Shown: positions 21,975-28,900 of the stretch, piece after piece
Layout of the letters: the number at the start of each line of letters is the position of its first letter
How positions within the stretch are numbered: the first letter of the stretch is position 1
Source of the DNA: an uncultured Bacilli bacterium
GTDB lineage: Bacteria > Bacillota_I > Bacilli_A > RF39 > UBA660
Reading direction: 5' to 3'
Assembly (NCBI GenBank): GCA_947628445.1
Contig: CANQZX010000003.1
Span: 1-30,813, forward strand
Length of the DNA stretch: 30,813 nucleotides
Made by a program: the position numbers and the translations under genes
The notes under the pieces: model-generated
Databases searched by the model: none
Told to the model about the DNA's origin: nothing
The model's input: only the letters and a program-made list of their open reading frames with translations

Positions 21975-23069
21975 ATGGAATACGTTATAATAGGTCTTTT
22001 AAGTTTAATTTTAGTTTTACTAATCATTTTACTTTTACGCAAACACAATAATAATGATTTAACCGAAAGATTAGGCCATTTTGAAGCCAATATCAATAAA
22101 GAAATTGGTAATTTTAAGTTTGATTTTACCAAAGAATTATTAAATGATTTTGAAAAATTAAATGAAAAAATAGAACGGAAATTATCGTTAATTAATGATG
22201 CTGTTAATGAACGCTTAGATCAAAATTTTGAAAAAAGTAATAAAACTTTTATGAGTGTTTTAGAACGTTTAACCAAAATTGATGAGGCTCAAAAGAAAAT
22301 TGATAGTTTGAGTAGTGATATAGTCTCTTTACAAAGTGTTTTAACTGATAAAAAGACGCGGGGAACTTTTGGGGAGGTTAATCTCGAATACATTTTAAAT
22401 AATGCTTTTGGTTCACGTTCGAGTGGCATCTATGAAACGCAACATAAGTTTAGTAATGGTTATATTGTCGATTGCTTGCTTTATGCCCCAGCCCCATTAG
22501 GAACGATTGCGATAGACTCCAAGTTTCCTTTGGAAAACTATCAACGCATGACGGATAAATCGAAAACGAAAGAAGAACGGTTGCAAGCGGAAAAATTATT
22601 TGTCGGGGATGTGAAAAAACATATTACGGCAATTGCCGAGAAATATATTATCCCGGGAGAAACGACGGAAGAAGCCATTATGTTTTTGCCGGCGGAAGCG
22701 ATATTCGCCGAAATTAATGCATATCATCCTGATTTAATTCAATTTGCTTATAATAAAAAGGTCTGGATTACAGGACCAACCACTTTAATCAGTACCTTAT
22801 CCATCATTAGTATGATTATTAAAAATATGGAACGCGATAAATATGCTAAGGTAATTCACGAAGAATTAAATAAATTAAGTGTCGAATTTACCCGGTATAA
22901 AGAAAGATGGGATAAACTATCGCGGAATGTTAAAAGTGTTAATCAAAGTATTGAAGAATTACATACCACGAGTGAAAAAATTCAAAAACGGTTTGCAAGT
23001 ATCAATGGTGTCGAAATTGATAAATTGCAAAATACGCCAGAATTAGACCAACTAGAAGATATTAAATAA
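21975..23069 (+). CDS. rmuC: RmuC family DNA recombination protein
   Basis: A 364-residue protein that limits rearrangement at inverted repeats in Escherichia coli, with a predicted nuclease fold. Residues 3-21 form an N-terminal hydrophobic segment, ~25-130 a coiled coil (LTERLGHFEANINKEIG and on), and ~135-330 the RmuC domain. GTFGEVNLEYIL, VDCLLYAP and IDSKFPLENYQRM carry the Glu, Asp and Asp-x-Lys residues expected of a PD-(D/E)XK-type core. FLPAEAIFAEI and the closing coiled coil are typical. Length is slightly shorter than in Escherichia coli. GGTGAT precedes the start. Its membrane segment suggests it is tethered to the membrane. It is a single-gene unit. Confidence 0.92.
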   Translation: MEYVIIGLLSLILVLLIILLLRKHNNNDLTERLGHFEANINKEIGNFKFDFTKELLNDFEKLNEKIERKLSLINDAVNERLDQNFEKSNKTFMSVLERLTKIDEAQKKIDSLSSDIVSLQSVLTDKKTRGTFGEVNLEYILNNAFGSRSSGIYETQHKFSNGYIVDCLLYAPAPLGTIAIDSKFPLENYQRMTDKSKTKEERLQAEKLFVGDVKKHITAIAEKYIIPGETTEEAIMFLPAEAIFAEINAYHPDLIQFAYNKKVWITGPTTLISTLSIISMIIKNMERDKYAKVIHEELNKLSVEFTRYKERWDKLSRNVKSVNQSIEELHTTSEKIQKRFASINGVEIDKLQNTPELDQLEDIK

Positions 23070-23078
23070 AAATAATTA

Positions 23079-23087
23079 TGATATAAT
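23079..23087 (+). promoter_or_regulatory. Extended -10 promoter of the four-gene operon
   Basis: TG-A-TATAAT (23079-23087), no evident -35, upstream of GAGGAGATTT and the ATG at 23113. Confidence 0.6.
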
Positions 23088-23112
23088 GAAAAAAGAAAAA
23101 GAGGAGATTTAG

Positions 23113-23628
23113 ATGACGAATAAATTAGCGGCATTTTTTGTTAAAACTTTTGGCTTTTTAGGAACAACATTACTCGGTAAAAACTTAACGATTTTTTTAG
23201 TTTCTTTAATGCCTATTTTAGAGCTTCGGGGTGGCATGATTGCAGCCTGTTTGTTGGGTTTAAATCCTTATTGGAGCTTGCTTGTTTGTATTATTGCCAA
23301 TATTATTCCGATACCTTTAATTTTATGGTTTATTACTCCCGTCTTCGATTGGTTTAAGAAAAAGAAATTTTTAAAAGGTTTTGCTAATTGGTGTGAACGC
23401 CATGCCCAAAAGAATTTAGGAAAAATTGATTCTTTAAAATATTATGGTTTATTTGTCTTTGTAGCCGTTCCACTTCCCACAACCGGAGCCTGGACTGGCT
23501 GTTTAATCGCGGCTCTTTTGGGCTTAGATAAGAAAAAATCCATGTTGGCCGCCATGGCAGGTGTTTTAGTGGCGGGCTTAATTATGTTAGTCGTATCCTA
23601 TGGCATTTTAGGAGGCATCTGCGGATGA
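23113..23628 (+). CDS. Small multidrug-export family membrane protein
   Basis: A 171-residue membrane protein of the family named small multi-drug export protein (COG2426-like). Marks include the PILELRGGM motif in the first helices and PLPTTGAWTG in the second half, a pair of related re-entrant-like motifs that also resemble the DedA/SNARE-associated group. Four to five hydrophobic segments surround a charged cytoplasmic stretch (KKKKFLKGFANWCERHAQK). Actual substrate transport has little experimental basis, so the family name should be read with caution. GAGGAG lies close to the start. The stop overlaps the next start (ATGA), indicating coupled translation. Confidence 0.8.
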   Translation: MTNKLAAFFVKTFGFLGTTLLGKNLTIFLVSLMPILELRGGMIAACLLGLNPYWSLLVCIIANIIPIPLILWFITPVFDWFKKKKFLKGFANWCERHAQKNLGKIDSLKYYGLFVFVAVPLPTTGAWTGCLIAALLGLDKKKSMLAAMAGVLVAGLIMLVVSYGILGGICG

Positions 23629-24227
23629 AAATATATCTAATAAGTAACAATTTAGTGTTAAATGATATAACTTACGAAACCGAAATGGCTCTCGATTTAA
23701 AAAGAGCCACGCGGCCTTTAGCAATTGAAGGGGAAAAAGCAGCTTTTAAACTGGCTCAAAAATTGCCGGTCGAATTTTTATATTCTTCCGCGTATGCCTC
23801 GGCTTTAGCTACGGCTAAATATTTTAGTGAAGCATCAGGCATTAATATAAACATCAATCACCATTTAGATGATGCTAAAATTGGTTCGATGGGGCGCCAC
23901 AATATTAAAATGTTGCGCTTTATGCAAGAACGAAACTTTGATTATAAATATCCAAGTGGTGAAAGCTTAAATGAAACTAAATTAAGAGTAAGTAAAGCAT
24001 TTGGCGATATTTTAAAAAATAATCGGGATACGGCTGTTGTAACTCATAAAAGAACAATTATGGCTTTATTGCTTAAATATTGCACCACGGGTTATAATTT
24101 AAATGAGCGCTTAATTTTAAGTTATAATGATAAAGTGATCTTAGATGATAGTGAAAATGATATCGATGTTTTAGTCTTAACAATCGAAGATGGTAAAATT
24201 ATGGATATTGATAATTTAGAAGAATAA
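23625..24227 (+). CDS. Histidine-phosphatase-like protein without RHG motif
   Basis: A 200-residue protein with the frame of the histidine phosphatase (phosphoglycerate mutase-like) superfamily: a first strand KIYLI, PLAIEGEKAAFKLAQKL, FLYSSAYASALATA, SGESLNETKLRV and AVVTHKRTIMALL. The catalytic Arg-His-Gly after the first strand is replaced by S7-N8-N9, and the Arg of the usual SSPxxRAxxTA is Ser59. The Glu of GES (112-114) and His141 are kept. Without the phospho-accepting His it cannot work by the family mechanism, so it is probably a binding or regulatory pseudoenzyme. It overlaps the preceding gene by four bases and is 15 bases ahead of the pduL-type gene. Confidence 0.72.
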   Translation: MKIYLISNNLVLNDITYETEMALDLKRATRPLAIEGEKAAFKLAQKLPVEFLYSSAYASALATAKYFSEASGINININHHLDDAKIGSMGRHNIKMLRFMQERNFDYKYPSGESLNETKLRVSKAFGDILKNNRDTAVVTHKRTIMALLLKYCTTGYNLNERLILSYNDKVILDDSENDIDVLVLTIEDGKIMDIDNLEE

Positions 24228-24242
24228 AGGAAGGGAAAAGTT

Positions 24243-24803
24243 ATGGAAATACCAGTAAAAATTATGATTAGTAATCGCCATGTGCATTTAACGGAAGAAA
24301 CTTATTATAAGTTATTTGATGAAGAATTGACTAAATACAAGGATTTAAATCAAATTGGGCAATTCGCGGCCAACCAAAAGTTAACAGTTAGAACGGCGGC
24401 TGGCGAATTTGAAAATGTGCGGATTGTGGGACCATTTCGCTCTTACAATCAAATTGAAATTGCCGCTAGCGATGCGCGAAAATTAAAAATTAATCCTCCG
24501 GTTCGGCGCAGCGGCGAGGTTGAAGGGGCCGCGGAGGTTGAACTAGTTACGCCTAAAGCCACAATTAAACTTGCTAATTGTATTATTGCTAATCGGCATG
24601 TGCATTTTAATCCAAAACAAGCGGAGGAATTAGGTATTCGCCATAAAGATAATTTAGAATTGCAAATTGATGGTATTAAACGAGGCACCATTGATCTTGA
24701 GGCTTCTGTAACTGATAGTGGTTATTTTGAAGTTCATTTAGATGTCGATGATGCCAATGCCTTTTTACTCGAAAATGGGACGGAGGCTACATTAATTATC
24801 TAG
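24243..24803 (+). CDS. pduL: PduL-type phosphate acyltransferase
   Basis: A 186-residue enzyme that interconverts acetyl- or propanoyl-CoA and the acyl phosphate. The fold has two beta-barrel halves, and both zinc-binding signatures are visible: ISNRHVHL (His13, His15) and IANRHVHF (His119, His121). The phosphate-site Arg lies in the VRRSGEVEG region (88-95). The protein begins directly with the catalytic domain and lacks the N-terminal encapsulation peptide of microcompartment forms, so it probably acts in the cytosol in acetate formation, taking the place of Pta. No acetate kinase or microcompartment shell gene is in the window. AAGGAAGGG precedes the start. Confidence 0.88.
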   Translation: MEIPVKIMISNRHVHLTEETYYKLFDEELTKYKDLNQIGQFAANQKLTVRTAAGEFENVRIVGPFRSYNQIEIAASDARKLKINPPVRRSGEVEGAAEVELVTPKATIKLANCIIANRHVHFNPKQAEELGIRHKDNLELQIDGIKRGTIDLEASVTDSGYFEVHLDVDDANAFLLENGTEATLII

Positions 24804-24815
24804 AAAGGACGATTT

Positions 24816-25808
24816 ATGGCTTGGCAAATTGGTAAGATAAAAATTGCAAACCCGATTGTTTTAGCTCCCATGGCGGGAATATCTAATCCCACCTATATTA
24901 AAATTTGTGCGGAAATGGGTTGTGGTTATGCGATTACCGAATTAATTAGTTCGGAAGCTATTGTGCGAAATAATGCAAAGACCTTTGCAATGCTTAAAGG
25001 ACTGGAACAAATAAAAATTCCGGTAGCTATTCAAATCTTTGGTGCTAATCCCGAGACGATGGCGGAAGCCGCCAAAATCTTGGTTACAAAGTTTCACCAC
25101 CAAGGGCCAATCGATATTAATATGGGGTGTCCGGTTCCTAAAATTGCTTTACGAAATGAAGCGGGCAGTGCCTTACTGAAAAATCCCGCTTTAATTAAAA
25201 AAATTGTGGAAGCGGTAGTTGAGGCCGTCGATGTCCCAGTTACAGTTAAAATCCGGAGTGGCTGGGATGAGGCTAGTATCAATGCTGTTCTAGTCGCTCA
25301 AATATGTGAGGCCGCGGGCGCTCAAGCCATTACCGTTCATGCGCGCACTAGAGCCCAAGGTTATAGTGGCAAAGCCAATTGGCAAATCATTAAAGATGTG
25401 GTCGAGGCCGTTAAAATCCCAGTTATTGGCAATGGTGATGTCCTAACTTGCTACGATGCGAAACGAATGTTAATGGAAACCGGTTGTACAGCGGTCATGA
25501 TTGGCCGGGCGCTTTTAGGTAATCCGTGGTTAATAAAAGATTGTTTAACCTACTTAAAAGATGAAACACCACCCGAAACCGTGGGGATAGAAGAAAAACT
25601 GCAAATGATGCGGTATCATTTTGAAAAACTTGTTAAACTCCAAGGGGAAAAAGTAGCCGTATTAGAAATGCGGACGCAATTTATGCATTATTTAAAAGGT
25701 ATACCCGAAAGCAAAGGTATTAAAGAAAAATTGTGTTTAGCCAAAAGTTCAAAAGAAATTATGCAGATTTTAGATACCTATGAACAGGAATTATTGCAGG
25801 AGAAGTAA
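24816..25808 (+). CDS. dusB: tRNA-dihydrouridine synthase
   Basis: A 330-residue flavin enzyme that reduces uridine to dihydrouridine in tRNA, of DusB length and type. APMAGISNPTY begins the TIM barrel, NMGCPVPK holds the catalytic Cys105, VKIRSGW and VHARTRAQGYSG bind FMN and substrate, and IGNGDV and IGRALLGNPWL are the phosphate-binding loops. The last ~80 residues form the helical RNA-binding domain. AAAGGAC lies just before the ATG. It is 12 bases after the pduL-type gene and ends the operon with a terminator that overlaps its stop. Confidence 0.95.
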   Translation: MAWQIGKIKIANPIVLAPMAGISNPTYIKICAEMGCGYAITELISSEAIVRNNAKTFAMLKGLEQIKIPVAIQIFGANPETMAEAAKILVTKFHHQGPIDINMGCPVPKIALRNEAGSALLKNPALIKKIVEAVVEAVDVPVTVKIRSGWDEASINAVLVAQICEAAGAQAITVHARTRAQGYSGKANWQIIKDVVEAVKIPVIGNGDVLTCYDAKRMLMETGCTAVMIGRALLGNPWLIKDCLTYLKDETPPETVGIEEKLQMMRYHFEKLVKLQGEKVAVLEMRTQFMHYLKGIPESKGIKEKLCLAKSSKEIMQILDTYEQELLQEK

Positions 25809-25820
25809 TTCTCCTTTTTT
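25799..25820 (+). terminator. Terminator at the end of dusB
   Basis: GGAGAA (25799-25804), loop GTAA containing the stop codon, TTCTCC (25809-25814), then six T. A further inverted repeat GGTAAAA/TTTTACC (25821-25843) follows. Confidence 0.75.
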
Positions 25821-25854
25821 GGTAAAAAATTTTAAATTTTACCAGTCCAACCTC

Positions 25855-25879
25855 TTGCCAAAATATATATATATATAAT
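25855..25879 (+). promoter_or_regulatory. Third copy of the AT-repeat promoter, shorter run
   Basis: TTGCCA (25855-25860), a 13-base spacer with a 15-nt alternating AT run (25863-25877), TATAAT (25874-25879), then TAAAGGGAAAG as before 342 and 2464. It has the same design as those two but the repeat is four bases shorter and the -35 differs by one base. The leader to the ATG is longer (about 30 bases). Confidence 0.55.
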
Positions 25880-25909
25880 TAAAGGGAAAGTGAGACATAA
25901 AAAATAAAA

Positions 25910-28900
25910 ATGGGAAGAAAAAAATATGTCATAATTTTTGTTGTAACAATGATTATAACAATGATAGTATCAAGTTATGCTTATTTCTTTATCATGGATG
26001 AAAAAGAGTCTCCCATTGGTGCGGAAGCTGGAACCACCGATGTTTTAACTTTCCAAGCCGGAAATCAAATAAAAATCGATGCCGATATATATAATTTTGG
26101 TAAAAAAGACAGTAATATTACACAAGAAACAGAAGCTAAAGCGACGTTAATTCCCAACAATGCCACGAATGAAGCTCATGATAAATACAATGTGTTTTTG
26201 TTAATCGAAGATAATAATTTAATCTATACCACTCCAGAAGAAGAAGCCGAATTAGTTGTTAAAATAACCAATCCAAATGGCGATCCAATTAAGAATCTTG
26301 AAGATTTAAAAAAAATTGGTGAAGATAGTTTTGATATTACAAATAAATCGGGAACATATTTAGTTGCCCAAGATTACGAAATCGATGCTAAAGATGGAAT
26401 AACTAATCAAACTTGGAAAACGGAAGTAACTTTAATAAATTTAAAAACCAGTCAAAATGGGAATGCTGGTCATAGTTTCACGGGCAAAATATATATTACT
26501 AAAGAAGATATGAAAAACTATATAAGTCCCGAAATAAATATGATTGATGTCGACACAACTAGTGAAGAAATAGATGCTACTTTGAAATATCAAGAGGGTA
26601 GTAATAGTATAGAAGAGTACTATTTCGGTATTAGAAAAGAAGGCAGTGAAGAGAAAATAGAATATGCTGCTAGCAAAGAAGATCATTTTGCCTTTGCAGG
26701 TTTAGAATCTGGCACTGATTATGAGATATATAGTTATGCTAAGGATGAAGCCGGTATCTATTCTAACAAAGTAGAAACAATTGCTAAAACCGATGGTTAT
26801 AAACGTCCAAAAATAAATAATGTTGAAATAATAAAAAGCTATGAAGATGATGGGGGAAAATTAGACATCAAAGTTGCCGCGACGGGATATGAAAGTGCAA
26901 TCGAAAAGTATTACTATAGTATCGATGGCTTAGAATATATTGAAAGCTCAACTGCTGAAAAAGTATATACTGGTTTGGAAGAAGGACATAAATATAAAGT
27001 AAGTATCATGGTTGAAGATGGTAATGAAAGAGAATCAAGTGAATATAGCAAAAGAAAAATCATCGACGAACAAGTAATAATTACTTTTGAAGGAAATAAT
27101 AACGAGGTAAGTAGTAACGAAAAAAGATGTTTAATTGATTATGAAAAAGGTCAAAGTAGTTGTGCGATAGAAACCCCTAAAATTACAGCTAATAGTAAAA
27201 CCCCTGAAGTAGTGGGTTTTAGTAGTGCGGCTTTAAAACACGAAAAAGAAATCGGCGTTGAAGAAACCTTAGAGGTAAGTGAAGATAAAACATATTATGC
27301 CCAAACGAAAAAAAGTCCTGAAGCAATAACACTATCCTTTAATAAAAATGGGGCTGGCAGTCAAACTGATGAAAAAAATGTTGCTCAAACAACCAATACA
27401 GTAACGAGAACATGTACGAAGCCCGAAGCTTGGAATGGCGAAACCCAAGCGGGATGCGATATAACTAGCCCAGAAATAGTTGGTAGTGAAAATACGCCAA
27501 TAGTAGTTGGTTATGCGCAAACAGCAGATGCGAAAAAAAGTGATTGGGAAGTAAATACGTCTAAAACCTTAAGTAGTAATGCAACATGGTATGCCCAAAC
27601 AAAGAAAGCGTCCGAAGATATAACAATAACCTTTGATAAAAATGGGGCGGTAAGTCAAACCGATGCAAATAATGTTGCTCAAACAACTAATACAGTAACG
27701 AGAACATGCACGAAGCCTGAAGCTTGGAATGGAGCACCACAAGAAGGTTGTAGCATAACCAGTCCTGAAATAGTTGGTAGTGAAAATACCCCAACAGTAG
27801 TTGGTTATGCCCCAACAGCAGATGCGAAAAAAAGTGAATGGATCCAAAATACTGCTAAAACTTTAAGTAGTAATGCAACTTGGTATGCCCAAACGAAAAA
27901 AGAAGCTGAAGATGTAACAATAACCTTTGATAAAAATGGGGCCGGCAGTCAAACTGATGCTAATGGAACAGCCCAAACATCCAATACGGTAACGAGAACT
28001 TGTATGAAAACAGAGGCCTGGAATGGAGAAATCCAATCCGGTTGTAGCATAACCAGTCCTAAAATTGCCGGTAGTGAAAATACCCCAACAGTAGTAGGTT
28101 ATGCCCAAACAGCTACTGCCCAAAAGAGTGAATGGGAAGTTGACACGTCTAAAACTTTAAGTAGTAGTGCGACTTGGTATGCCCAAACGAAAAAAGAAGC
28201 TGAAGATGTAACGATAACTTTTGATAAAAATGGGGCTGGTAGTCAAACTGATGCTAATGGGGCCACCCAAACAACAGATACAGTAACCAGAAAATGTACG
28301 AAGCCTGAAGCTTGGAATGGAGCACAGCAAAAGGGCTGTGATATAACCAGTCCTAAAATAACCGGTAGTACAAATACCCCAACAGTAGTCGGTTATGCGC
28401 CAACGGCAGATGCGAAAAAAAGTGAATGGGGAGCGGAAACAGCTAAAACTTTAACTCAAAACGCAACGTGGTATGCTCAAACCAAAAAAGATGCAGCAAC
28501 TTATACGGCAACATTTACTAAAGATGCCCATGTAAGTGCTGTGGGAGCAAATAGTAGTTGTAATACGCCGGAAGCTTGGAATGGGGAAACGAAAGATAGT
28601 AATTGTAATATTAGTCTAGCAACAATAACCCCAGAAACGGGTTATTTAGTAGATGGTTGGTATAATGGTGATGTTCGCGTAGGAAATGTGGGAGCCAATA
28701 TTTCTTTAACTGGTAATGTCTCATATACTGGCAAAGCAGCAACTCCTAATTTGGTCTTAAATAGTGCCAGTGCCAGTGAAATGAAAGTAACTGCCAGTGT
28801 AAATCCTACAACTGCACCTTTAACAGGCTATCAATTTAGTACTGATAATAGTAGTTGGACCACTAGTAGTACCAGTGGGGGACATACTTTTAGTGTTAAT

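Noticed and set aside
27332..28123. Three long minus-strand frames in the repeat region of the giant gene
   Set aside because: They lie antisense to the 98-residue repeats, recur with the same period, lack ribosome binding sites, and their sequence is only the reflection of the plus-strand repeats.
27338..28513. CRISPR array
   Set aside because: The repeats are 294 bases, coding, contiguous and without spacers.
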